Assembly: GCA_947085405.1 (NCBI GenBank)
Contig: CAMTWO010000013.1
Location: 124,001 to 188,000 of the forward strand
Direction: 5' to 3'
DNA length: 64,000 nt
Source: JASEGV01 sp947085405
GTDB lineage: Bacteria > Bacteroidota > Ignavibacteria > UBA10030 > BY39
Part shown: positions 10,166 to 17,523 of the stretch, one piece after another
Numbering within the stretch: the first letter of the stretch is position 1
Layout: every line of letters begins with the position of its first letter
Made by a program: the position numbers and the translations under genes
The notes under the pieces: generated by a model
Databases searched by the model: none
Told to the model about the DNA's origin: nothing
The model's input: only the letters and a program-made list of their open reading frames with translations

Positions 10166-10437
10166 TGTTTTTACAATTTTGGATTTTATTTATGATCGTC
10201 GGGCTTACCATTTCGATGTGGGTTTTTTATTGGGCTGTTCGCAAAGGGCAGTTCGAAGAACAAGACAGGGCAAAATATTTGCCTCTGTTACACCCGCCAC
10301 AAACAAATAATACGACAGATGTTTTAAAGGGCGAACAAAAATTTGTCTGGTCGCCTGAACTTATTAGTTTACTGATTGCTATGTTTTTAGCATTAACGGC
10401 AATCGCGAGAATGCTTTATATCGTTTTTACAAATTAA
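10165..10437 (+). CDS. ccoS: CcoS-like small membrane protein
   Basis: This 90-aa protein has two hydrophobic helices. The first (about residues 3-25) runs into FYWAVRKGQFEEQDR, which closely matches the WAVRSGQFDD signature of CcoS, a cbb3 oxidase assembly factor required for cofactor insertion. The C-terminal helix (about residues 68-88) is not part of standard CcoS (about 50-60 aa), so this is an extended version, or possibly a CcoS-CcoQ type fusion. The start codon overlaps the ccoO stop by one base, and AAAGGAGG lies just upstream. Context in the cbb3 cluster supports the call. Confidence 0.75.
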   Translation: MFLQFWILFMIVGLTISMWVFYWAVRKGQFEEQDRAKYLPLLHPPQTNNTTDVLKGEQKFVWSPELISLLIAMFLALTAIARMLYIVFTN

Positions 10438-10454
10438 TTTGAAAGGATATTTAT

Positions 10455-10721
10455 ATGCCTCCGTATGAAATTTTGCAGGAACAATATATACTCCTTGCTT
10501 TGTTAGGCGGGACTGTGCTTGTTACTTTTTTGTATGTTGCGATAAACACATTCCGTACATATAAACGAAAAGAAGCAACTGAAAAAATAGAAAAATTTCC
10601 CGACGGAATTACTGAAGGACATAAACCGATTCCTCTTTTTCTGATTTTACTTTACATCGCATATTTTCTGTGGGCGATTATTTACGTTGGAGCTGTTGCA
10701 ATTTGGGGTTTTAATTTTTAA
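10455..10721 (+). CDS. Two-helix protein resembling the detached membrane anchor of CcoP/FixP
   Basis: This is an 88-aa protein with two membrane helices. Between them lies FPDGITEGHKPIPLF, which resembles the YDGIxExDNPLPxWW entry segment of the CcoP/FixP N-terminal domain, followed by a helix as in FixP. It has no CxxCH, so it binds no haem c. Since the adjoining CcoO carries a CcoP-like haem domain, the reading I favour is that CcoP has been split: the anchor is encoded here and a haem domain is fused to CcoO. The similarity is short and read by eye. It could instead be an unrelated oxidase accessory protein. Confidence 0.55.
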   Translation: MPPYEILQEQYILLALLGGTVLVTFLYVAINTFRTYKRKEATEKIEKFPDGITEGHKPIPLFLILLYIAYFLWAIIYVGAVAIWGFNF

Positions 10722-10733
10722 AAAGGAAATAAT

Positions 10734-10967
10734 ATGGAAGAAAACAAAAAAGATAAATTAAAAGGCTGGATACTCGTTGGTGCTGCGATAGTTTTTATGG
10801 TAGGATATTTTTTATACACATATCTCTTCCTGAAAGATGCCCCACCCGAAAATTGGAATTTCGGTACGACTCCGTTTGTTCCAGGTTCTTCAAACCAAGC
10901 TGTGGAGAATTATGATAAAAAGCAGCCGCCAATGCAAACAGTTAAAATTGATTCTTTAAAAAAGTAA
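10734..10967 (+). CDS. Single-helix membrane protein of the respiratory operon, function unknown
   Basis: I do not recognise this 77-aa protein. A lysine-rich N-terminus (residues 1-10) precedes one membrane helix (about 12-32). The soluble tail contains APPENWNFGTTPFVPGSSNQ and ends in charged residues, so it most likely faces the periplasm with the N-terminus inside. It starts 12 bp after the preceding gene and 12 bp before the haem lipoprotein gene. It is therefore co-transcribed with the oxidase genes and may be a small accessory subunit of the cbb3 oxidase or of the ACIII-oxidase assembly. Confidence 0.7.
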   Translation: MEENKKDKLKGWILVGAAIVFMVGYFLYTYLFLKDAPPENWNFGTTPFVPGSSNQAVENYDKKQPPMQTVKIDSLKK

Positions 10968-10979
10968 AGGATTACAGGT

Positions 10980-11471
10980 ATGATAAATATTACTGCTTTA
11001 TTATTAATATCGCTGTTACTGATAGGGTGTGAATACGGACGAATGTATGACCAACCGAATCCGAGACCGACTAAAATTGTTCAGCAGACTGTTCCTGAAA
11101 ACATAGTGCAGAGCACTAAAGGTTACGGTGAACGGGAAATGAAAGTCAACCCATACCAACCAACAGGAGAAAATTTAAAGTTCGGTCAGAAAACGTATCG
11201 AGCATTCTGCCGCCATTGTCACGGTGCCGATTGGAAAGGTCATACTCACGTTGGCGATGGTTTCCCTGTGCCGCCAACCGATTTAAACCTGCAACAAATC
11301 CAAACTAAACCCGACTCTGATTTTTATGCACATATATATTATGGTGGGAAATACTCGCCGGCTTTGGGCACAAACATGTCCGACGAAGAAATATGGAAAG
11401 TGATTATGTTAATTAAAACCGGGAGAACCAAAACAATTGATTCGTGTGTTGTAAACATACCTATTAACTAG
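10980..11471 (+). CDS. actE: Monohaem cytochrome c lipoprotein, ActE-like
   Basis: This is a secreted monohaem cytochrome c of 163 aa. The N-terminal signal ends in LLLIG-C16, a good lipobox, and the mature start contains RMYDQPNPRPT, resembling the MxDQP segment near the N-terminus of ActE lipoproteins. The haem motif is CRHCH (about residue 77), and a Met in the GTNMSDEE segment is the likely sixth ligand. ActE was otherwise missing from the actB-C-D-F-A run, and this gene closes the same operon, so ActE is the best assignment. A generic cbb3-associated cytochrome c is the alternative. Confidence 0.75.
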   Translation: MINITALLLISLLLIGCEYGRMYDQPNPRPTKIVQQTVPENIVQSTKGYGEREMKVNPYQPTGENLKFGQKTYRAFCRHCHGADWKGHTHVGDGFPVPPTDLNLQQIQTKPDSDFYAHIYYGGKYSPALGTNMSDEEIWKVIMLIKTGRTKTIDSCVVNIPIN

Positions 11472-11542
11472 ACTAGAACAAGCATCTTTTTGCATCTCCA
11501 CCACATTTTTCTTATCTTAATTCAACTCAAAGAAAAAATATT

Positions 11543-11752
11543 ATGCTTATTATTCAACCACAAAAAGTAACTTCAAGCGAAATTGTATTAAAGAAAAGCG
11601 ATTTTGAAGAACTTATCAAACGAGCCAATCAAGTTGAAAAAGTAATTATTACAAAATCAGATAATACATATCGTTTAGAAGATGTAGAATTTACATTACA
11701 TGATATTTGGGATAATCAGGACGACGAAATAATATGGCAGAAGTATTTGTAA
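11543..11752 (+). CDS. Probable antitoxin-like small protein upstream of a MazF-like toxin
   Basis: This 69-aa acidic protein (rich in E and D near the C-terminus, DIWDNQDDE) overlaps the MazF-like gene by 19 bp, which is the usual arrangement for an antitoxin. I see no clear AbrB/MazE DNA-binding motif. The segment VLKKSDFEELIKRANQVEKV could be a helical dimer region. There is no good Shine-Dalgarno sequence before the ATG. The antitoxin role is inferred from position only. Confidence 0.5.
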   Translation: MLIIQPQKVTSSEIVLKKSDFEELIKRANQVEKVIITKSDNTYRLEDVEFTLHDIWDNQDDEIIWQKYL

Positions 11753-12018
11753 ACCAACGAGAAATATGGTTGTGTCCATTCCCATTTTCTGATCTGTCAG
11801 GTAAAAAAGTACGCCCTGTTCTAATTCTATCCAACGAAACATATAATTCTTCGTGTCAAGATGTTGTCGTTTGTGCAGTTACTGCACAAATCAAATACCA
11901 ACCGTATTCAATAGTAGTTGGCCAAAGAAATTGTGAACAAGGCAATTTGTTGCACGAATCAGCAATCAAAGTGGATTCGTTATTTAAGCTGAATAAAAAT
12001 TTATTGTTAAAATCTTAA
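11734..12018 (+). CDS. MazF/PemK-family toxin, C-terminally short
   Basis: This is an endoribonuclease toxin of the MazF/PemK family. The N-terminus reads REIWLCPFPFSDLSGKKVRPVLILS, the family hallmark, here in shortened form IWLCPFPFSDLSGKK. The characteristic Ser/Thr segment (VVVCAVTAQI) and VDSLFKLNK also match. Family members usually continue about 15-20 residues past the final strand with a conserved helix (IGKL type). Here translation stops directly after NKNLLLKS, so the C-terminal helix is missing. No in-frame or frameshifted continuation is visible before mrp starts 12 bp later. It may be inactive or a variant form. Confidence 0.7.
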   Translation: MAEVFVNQREIWLCPFPFSDLSGKKVRPVLILSNETYNSSCQDVVVCAVTAQIKYQPYSIVVGQRNCEQGNLLHESAIKVDSLFKLNKNLLLKS

Positions 12019-12029
12019 TAAAGGAAACA

Positions 12030-13121
12030 ATGAATAACATAAATATAGATAATATTCTGAATGCTTTAAAAGTTGTTATAGACCCCGACCTACACAAAGA
12101 TATAGTTACACTTGGGTTTGTAAAAGACATTAAGATAGACAATAGAGATGTAAGTTTCAAAATAGAATTAACAACACCCGCCTGTCCGGTGCGAGATCAG
12201 TTCAAGATGGCTGCTACAAAAGCTATCAGGGATGCTTTTCCGGAAGTCGGCGACATCCAGATTGAAATGACGAGCAGCGTTCGTAGAGCACCGCAGCTCA
12301 ATTTGAACAACATACTGACTAATGTAAAAAACACAATCGCCATTGCCAGTGGTAAAGGCGGCGTTGGCAAATCGACTGTTGCCGTAAATTTAGCAGTAGC
12401 TTTAGCTCAGGATGGCGCCAAAGTTGGCTTGATAGATTCCGATATTTACGGTCCGAGCATTCCGCTGATGATGGGTATAAACGCTTCTCCAAAGTTGATA
12501 AAGAACAAATTAATACCACTTGAGGCTCACGGTGTAAAAGTAATGTCGATTGGTTTTTTAGTCGATCCGAATCAGGCAGTTATTTGGCGCGGTCCAATGG
12601 CAAGCGGAGCTGTAAGGCAATTTATGACCGATGTTGAATGGGGCGATTTAGATTACTTGATTTTCGATTTGCCTCCGGGAACCGGCGATATCCAATTAAC
12701 ACTCGTGCAAACAATTCCTTTGTCGGGTGCAGTAATCGTTACGACGCCACAGGATATTTCACTTGCCGATGCCCGCAAAGGTTACGCAATGTTCGAGAAG
12801 GTGAACGTCCCGATTCTCGGCATCATCGAAAATATGAGCTATTTTATCTGTTCGCATTGTGGTCAGCGTGAGGAAATATTTTCGTACGGTGGTGGTCGGA
12901 AAGAAGCCCAAGAGTTGGGCACCCAGTTTTTAGGCGAGATTCCGATTGATACAAAGATTCGCATCGGTGGCGATGTTGGTGTGCCGATTGTTGCACAGGA
13001 TAAAAACTCTCCTCAGTCAACGGCAATCAAAAACATTGCCCGCAATATGGTTGCACAATTAAGTATTAATGCCATTAATGGAATTACGACAAAAAGAGTA
13101 GAAGTAAATTTAAACATTTAA
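12030..13121 (+). CDS. mrp: Mrp/ApbC-type Fe-S cluster carrier P-loop ATPase
   Basis: Mrp/NBP35 proteins carry and transfer Fe-S clusters in the cytoplasm. An N-terminal MIP18/DUF59 domain (about residues 5-85, with DPDLHKDIVTLGFV) precedes the ATPase domain with P-loop SGKGGVGKST at 107-116. The switch segments DSDIYGPSIP and DLPPGTGD follow, and a CSHCG cluster-binding motif (CxxC) lies in the last third. Length 363 aa is usual. AAAGGA is present upstream. It is followed 6 bp later by a NifU-type scaffold gene, making a two-gene Fe-S delivery unit next to a respiratory operon with a heavy Fe-S demand (ActB). Confidence 0.95.
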   Translation: MNNINIDNILNALKVVIDPDLHKDIVTLGFVKDIKIDNRDVSFKIELTTPACPVRDQFKMAATKAIRDAFPEVGDIQIEMTSSVRRAPQLNLNNILTNVKNTIAIASGKGGVGKSTVAVNLAVALAQDGAKVGLIDSDIYGPSIPLMMGINASPKLIKNKLIPLEAHGVKVMSIGFLVDPNQAVIWRGPMASGAVRQFMTDVEWGDLDYLIFDLPPGTGDIQLTLVQTIPLSGAVIVTTPQDISLADARKGYAMFEKVNVPILGIIENMSYFICSHCGQREEIFSYGGGRKEAQELGTQFLGEIPIDTKIRIGGDVGVPIVAQDKNSPQSTAIKNIARNMVAQLSINAINGITTKRVEVNLNI

Positions 13122-13127
13122 ACTGCG

Positions 13128-13373
13128 ATGGAATCAAAAGAAAAATCGCTAGTCGAACGTATTGAAGAAGCCCTTAATTTTTGCAGGCCTTATCTTCAAG
13201 CCGATGGCGGCGATGTCGAGTTTGTAAACGTCAGTGATGACGGAATCGTAAACTTACGTTATTTAGGTGTCTGCAAAAATTGTCCCCTCTCGCTTTTAAC
13301 TTTGCGAGCAGGAATCGAACGTTCGGTTTTAAAAAATGCACCCGAAGTGAAAAGGGTGGAATTAGTAGCGTGA
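13128..13373 (+). CDS. NifU C-terminal domain (Nfu-type) Fe-S scaffold
   Basis: This 81-aa protein consists only of the NifU/Nfu C-terminal domain. It starts with a short helix and continues with RPYLQADGGDVEFV, the conserved family segment, then CKNCPLS, the CxxC that holds a labile [4Fe-4S] cluster between two subunits. It ends in the typical helix. It lies 6 bp downstream of mrp and probably passes clusters to or from Mrp. There is no N-terminal A-type domain, so it is a stand-alone Nfu. Confidence 0.93.
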   Translation: MESKEKSLVERIEEALNFCRPYLQADGGDVEFVNVSDDGIVNLRYLGVCKNCPLSLLTLRAGIERSVLKNAPEVKRVELVA

Positions 13374-13509
13374 ACAGAATCTTAATGTATATCTCAATAA
13401 ACTAAAAGCACCAAAGATAAACCGCTTCAGTGGTTTTCAACGATGAACGCTCAACGTGAGTTATATTAATCATAAAAAATAAACCGTTAGGTAACGAAAG
13501 GAGTAACAA

Positions 13510-14811
13510 ATGAATTATCCGTTCTGGGATATTCCTTTTATTGGTGGTGGAATACTTATTGGCTTTGTAGCCATTATACATACATTCGTAGCTCAATTTG
13601 CAATCGGTGGTGGACTGTTTCTTGTCCTTACCGAACACAAAGCTTACCGCGAAAATAATCCCAAAATTATAGACTATCTAAAAATCCATTCTAAATTTTT
13701 TATCCTCCTCACACTCGTATTTGGCGCACTTACTGGTGTTGCGATCTGGTTTACCATCGGACTTGTAACGCCGATGGCTACTTCTTCACTGATTCATATA
13801 TTTGTTTGGGGATGGGCAATCGAGTGGGTCTTTTTTTTCATCGAAATCGCCGCTGCTATGATTTACTACTACACGTGGGACAAGCTCGACAGGAAAACTC
13901 ATCTAACAATTGGTTGGATTTATTTTATCGCGGCGTGGATGAGTTTGTTCGTTATCAACGGCATACTCACATTTATGCTCACACCCGGCGATTGGCTGCA
14001 AACTAAAAGTTTCTGGGATGCGTTTTTCAATCCCACGATGCTGCCATCACTCGTAATGCGAACTGCTGTAACTATCGCACTGGCAGGGCTATATGCTCTA
14101 TTGACTTCGTCAAATTTAAAAGACGATGACCTCAGGAAAACAATGGTAAAATATTCAGCTAAATGGCTCGTTCTTCCGTTTATCATTATGCCTATCGGTG
14201 GTTTGTGGTTCGTGATGACGCTGCCCGACATGGCGTTCGATATAATTTCCGGCGGTGCACCCGCAGTTACTCTATTTGCTGCTGCGGGAGTTTTCTTTTC
14301 AATTCTAATTTTTGTGTTCGCATACTTTTTACCTTACCGTCATCCGGAAAGATTTCCCGTAGCGTTAGCTGTTTTATTCCTGATGTTAGGATTATCAGTA
14401 ACCGCTGTAAGCGAATGGGTGCGCGAAGCAATCCGAAAGCCATTCATCATATACGATTATATGTATTCAAATAATGTCTTTAAAACCGAAGCTGATAATT
14501 TTAGAATTGCCGGTATCTTGCCATCTGCAAAATGGGCGGCAGTGAATTCAGTGGATGAAGCAAATATTATGAAAGCAGGCGAACAAGTTTTTAAACTTCA
14601 ATGCCAAAGCTGCCACACTGTTCAAGGTTATAACGGAATTAAAATATTAACAAAGGGCTGGCAGGAGCCATTCATCGAAAACCAAATCGAACATTTGAAC
14701 CAACTTAAAGGATTTATGCCGCCTTTTATGGGTTCAGAATCTGAAAAGAAAGCACTTGCAAAATGGTTGTACGAATTGAATAAAACTGAAAAAATTATTA
14801 GAAATCAATAA
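13510..14811 (+). CDS. CydA-like membrane protein fused to a C-terminal cytochrome c domain, copy 1
   Basis: The first about 330 residues resemble cytochrome bd oxidase subunit I (CydA). His24 aligns by eye with E. coli His19 (haem ligand). E105 and E112 (in AIEWVFFFIE) correspond roughly to E99 and E107, although the spacing is one residue shorter. The WDKL segment aligns with WDRL. The residue matching the haem b558 ligand His186 is Arg184, and there is no long Q-loop. A cytochrome c domain follows, with C365-Q-S-C368-H369 and MPPFM as a likely Met ligand. No CydB is nearby. It abuts copy 2 with zero spacing. AAAGGAG precedes the ATG. It probably moves electrons between quinol and haem c. 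Oxygen reduction is uncertain. Confidence 0.8.
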   Translation: MNYPFWDIPFIGGGILIGFVAIIHTFVAQFAIGGGLFLVLTEHKAYRENNPKIIDYLKIHSKFFILLTLVFGALTGVAIWFTIGLVTPMATSSLIHIFVWGWAIEWVFFFIEIAAAMIYYYTWDKLDRKTHLTIGWIYFIAAWMSLFVINGILTFMLTPGDWLQTKSFWDAFFNPTMLPSLVMRTAVTIALAGLYALLTSSNLKDDDLRKTMVKYSAKWLVLPFIIMPIGGLWFVMTLPDMAFDIISGGAPAVTLFAAAGVFFSILIFVFAYFLPYRHPERFPVALAVLFLMLGLSVTAVSEWVREAIRKPFIIYDYMYSNNVFKTEADNFRIAGILPSAKWAAVNSVDEANIMKAGEQVFKLQCQSCHTVQGYNGIKILTKGWQEPFIENQIEHLNQLKGFMPPFMGSESEKKALAKWLYELNKTEKIIRNQ

Positions 14812-16125
14812 ATGAATTATCCAATCTGGGAAGTACCAATAATCGGCGGCGGTTGGCTAATCGGTATTGTCGCGGTGATACACGTGTTCGTTGCCCACTT
14901 TGCTGTGGGAGGCGGATTGTTCCTTGTTCTTACCGAACGGAAAGCATACCGCACGAACGATTTAAATATTTTAAACTATGTAAAAAAACATACCAAATTT
15001 TTTCTGTTATTAACAATTGTCTTCGGTGCGTTAACCGGAGTAGCAATCTGGTTCACAATCGGACTCGTTAATCCGCAGGCAACATCGGCCCTTATACACA
15101 TTTTCCTTTGGGGATGGGCAATCGAGTGGGTCTTCTTTTTTATAGAAATCGCTGCGGTTATGATTTACTTTTATACTTGGGATAAAATTAGCCGAAGAAC
15201 TCATCTGGTAATCGGCTGGATTTACTTCATTTCAGCGTGGATGAGTATGGTAGTCATCAACGGTATTTTATCGTTTATGCTAACACCGGGTGCATGGACT
15301 CAAACACGAGATTTCTGGGATGGCTTAATTAATCCTACTTATTTTTCATCTTTAGCTTTCAGAACTCTTACGGCGATTGTCTTGGCGGGAATATATGCAC
15401 TATTCACAGCTTCGTTATTGAAAGATAAAAAAGTTAAACAAACGATCGTTAAATATTCAAGCAAGTGGGTGCTGCCATTTATGCTTCTGCTTCCGCTGGC
15501 AGGGCTTTGGTATTATCTGACGCTGCCCGAAATTCCGCGCGAAATAATTTTAGGCGGAATTACTTTCGTTTCTGATACGGCAATTTTCGGTTTGATTGCC
15601 GGCGCCCTGATCTTCATAACAGTTTTGATAATGGGATTTCTAAAACCAAATTTATACAACACTCCCATAGCTGTTTTCGTACTTCTATTGGGTTTGGCTT
15701 CGATGTTTGCCGGCGAGCGGGTGCGCGAATCGGTCCGCAAACCTTTTGTGCTTGTTGATTATATGTACTCGAATGGATTGCTTTTAAGTGAATTCGATAA
15801 AATTAAAGAAACCGGTTTAATCAAGAACTCGAAGTGGTCGAAGATGAAGGAAGTGAACGAACAAAATCAACTTGAAGCAGGCAAGGAAGCATTCAAGCTG
15901 TACTGTTCGAGCTGCCATATCATAAACGGTTACAACGATGTAAAGCCGCTGATAACTGAATACGATGTAGAGATGCTGACAATGATAATAAGCGATTTAG
16001 AAAATTTTAAGGGTTATATGCCGAAGTTTGCAGGCACTGAAACCGAAGCTGCTGCGATAGCAAAATGGTTAGTAGAATTTAATAAAGAAAATAATCCGTT
16101 AGCTAACGGAAGGAGAAAAAAATGA
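14812..16125 (+). CDS. CydA-like membrane protein fused to a C-terminal cytochrome c domain, copy 2
   Basis: This is a tandem paralogue of the preceding gene, of nearly the same length (437 aa) and the same architecture. Both start MNYP and share the VFGALTGVAIWFTIGLV and GWAIEWVFFFIEIAA segments. The His24 equivalent is present. The position of E. coli His186 is again Arg (AFRTLTAIVLAG). The haem motif C365-S-S-C368-H369 is at the same residue number as in copy 1, and the Met ligand segment is MPKFAG. The start codon directly follows the copy 1 stop, and the gene overlaps the third by 4 bp, so the three are co-translated. Two similar subunits suggest a heterodimer like CydA-CydB. Confidence 0.8.
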   Translation: MNYPIWEVPIIGGGWLIGIVAVIHVFVAHFAVGGGLFLVLTERKAYRTNDLNILNYVKKHTKFFLLLTIVFGALTGVAIWFTIGLVNPQATSALIHIFLWGWAIEWVFFFIEIAAVMIYFYTWDKISRRTHLVIGWIYFISAWMSMVVINGILSFMLTPGAWTQTRDFWDGLINPTYFSSLAFRTLTAIVLAGIYALFTASLLKDKKVKQTIVKYSSKWVLPFMLLLPLAGLWYYLTLPEIPREIILGGITFVSDTAIFGLIAGALIFITVLIMGFLKPNLYNTPIAVFVLLLGLASMFAGERVRESVRKPFVLVDYMYSNGLLLSEFDKIKETGLIKNSKWSKMKEVNEQNQLEAGKEAFKLYCSSCHIINGYNDVKPLITEYDVEMLTMIISDLENFKGYMPKFAGTETEAAAIAKWLVEFNKENNPLANGRRKK

Positions 16126-17252
16126 TAGATCAAACGATGATTCCCGATATCGACCCTATAGCTTTACCCGCACCGATATGGCTATTGAAATTTTTATTGC
16201 TGTTTACTTTTACACTCCACATTCTCGCTATGAATGTGGCAGTGGGGGGTGGTTTTGTTGCTGCTTTTACTGAATTCTTTGGAAAGAAAAAGAAAAGCCA
16301 AAATCATTTCGACTTGAGTCGCGGGATTGCCAAAATGCTGCCACCGTTCACAGCATTCACAATTACATTAGGCGTTGCACCCCTTTTGTTCTTACAGGTT
16401 TTATACGGTCAGTTCTTTTATACATCTACTATTTTAATGGCTTGGCCCTGGTTATCGGTTATCGTAATTTTTATTTTAGCTTATTACGGTTACTATATTT
16501 TCTCATTCAGATGGGAAAAGCTAAACGGCAAAAGATTATGGGTAGTGCTGATAAGTGCCACAATGTTAGCAACGATAGGTCTGATTTACGTAAACAATAT
16601 CGTTTTGATGCTTACCCCCGAAAAATGGAAAGCGATGTACTTTGCTAATCCACACGGAACACACATGAATTTTGATGACGCCACACTTATACCTCGCTAT
16701 TTGCATTATATGATTTCAGCATTAGCAGTAGCTGGTGTAGTTGTTATAATGTGGGGGATGAGAAAGCTGAAAACTAACGAACAACTTGGGAAGTGGGCAA
16801 TCCGTTATGGCGCCTGGTGGTTTTTAATTCCCACGTTTATAAATATCGGTGTAGGGGTGTGGTGGTTGATTTCCTTACCGCGTGAATTTATGTTGATGTT
16901 TATGGGGGGGAATTCGCTTGCTACCGGCTACTTCTTGGTTGGACTTGCTTCGATATTTATTAGTATCATGTTAATGTTTGTTGGAATGAATGCCGCTAAA
17001 CCGATTGGAAAAATAATGGCTGCGAAGTTATTCTTTCTAATAACTATCGTAACGATGATTTTGATGCGGCACGAATTACGCGAAGAATATCTGAAACCAT
17101 ACATCAATTGGGATGCAGTCAGAACCGAACCGCAGTGGGGTGTAATAATAATTTTCGCATTACTACTCGTCGGTGGTTTGATTACGGTTATCTGGATGTT
17201 GAAAAAATCTTTTGCAAAACCGGCTAATATCACTCAGACTGATATTCAATAA
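16122..17252 (+). CDS. Divergent CydA-like polytopic membrane protein without haem c
   Basis: This 376-aa protein has eight to nine hydrophobic helices and no CxxCH. The region around His33 (TLHILAMNVAVGGGF...TE) resembles the CydA first helix with its His19 ligand. His195 in RYLHYMISALAVAG matches the E. coli His186 segment (KFVHTVASGYVTG), a ligand that both upstream genes lack. The acidic pair equivalent to E99/E107 is missing here (segment AWPWLSVIVIF). So this subunit seems to complement the other two. It overlaps copy 2 by 4 bp. I infer a third subunit of one complex. The similarity to CydA is weak and read by eye. Confidence 0.6.
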   Translation: MIDQTMIPDIDPIALPAPIWLLKFLLLFTFTLHILAMNVAVGGGFVAAFTEFFGKKKKSQNHFDLSRGIAKMLPPFTAFTITLGVAPLLFLQVLYGQFFYTSTILMAWPWLSVIVIFILAYYGYYIFSFRWEKLNGKRLWVVLISATMLATIGLIYVNNIVLMLTPEKWKAMYFANPHGTHMNFDDATLIPRYLHYMISALAVAGVVVIMWGMRKLKTNEQLGKWAIRYGAWWFLIPTFINIGVGVWWLISLPREFMLMFMGGNSLATGYFLVGLASIFISIMLMFVGMNAAKPIGKIMAAKLFFLITIVTMILMRHELREEYLKPYINWDAVRTEPQWGVIIIFALLLVGGLITVIWMLKKSFAKPANITQTDIQ

Positions 17253-17322
17253 TGAACATGTGTTTTAAAAATTTTGTGATAATTCAGAAGATCTAACTCA
17301 ACCCTGCACAGTTTAATCCCAG

Positions 17323-17452
17323 TGGGGCTGTCCCCAAAGTAGGTTTTCTCGATACATCCCGCCGCTTTCAGCGTCGGGACACTCGAGAACCGACTAAATT
17401 AGCCGGTTCTCGAGTAGCAACGACGTAGTCGGTGCGTATCGAGAGAACATAT
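17323..17452. repeat. Nested palindromic intergenic repeat
   Basis: Between the CydA-like trio and the ZIP gene lies a densely structured stretch. There is a 12-bp perfect stem ACTCGAGAACCG (17381-17392) with CGGTTCTCGAGT (17404-17415), whose loop itself contains CTAA/TTAG. A second hairpin is TCCCG-c-CGCT / AGCG-t-CGGGA at 17357-17379. An outer pair is TTCTCGATAC near 17346 with GTATCGAGAGAA near 17436. It looks like a REP- or MITE-type element, not a simple terminator. No coding potential is seen in 17253-17523. Confidence 0.6.
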
Positions 17453-17523
17453 AAGACAGCCGATAAGTTGGATGTTTCAGAAAACCAAATCTCAAATCTC
17501 AAAACCCAAATAGGAACTTAACT

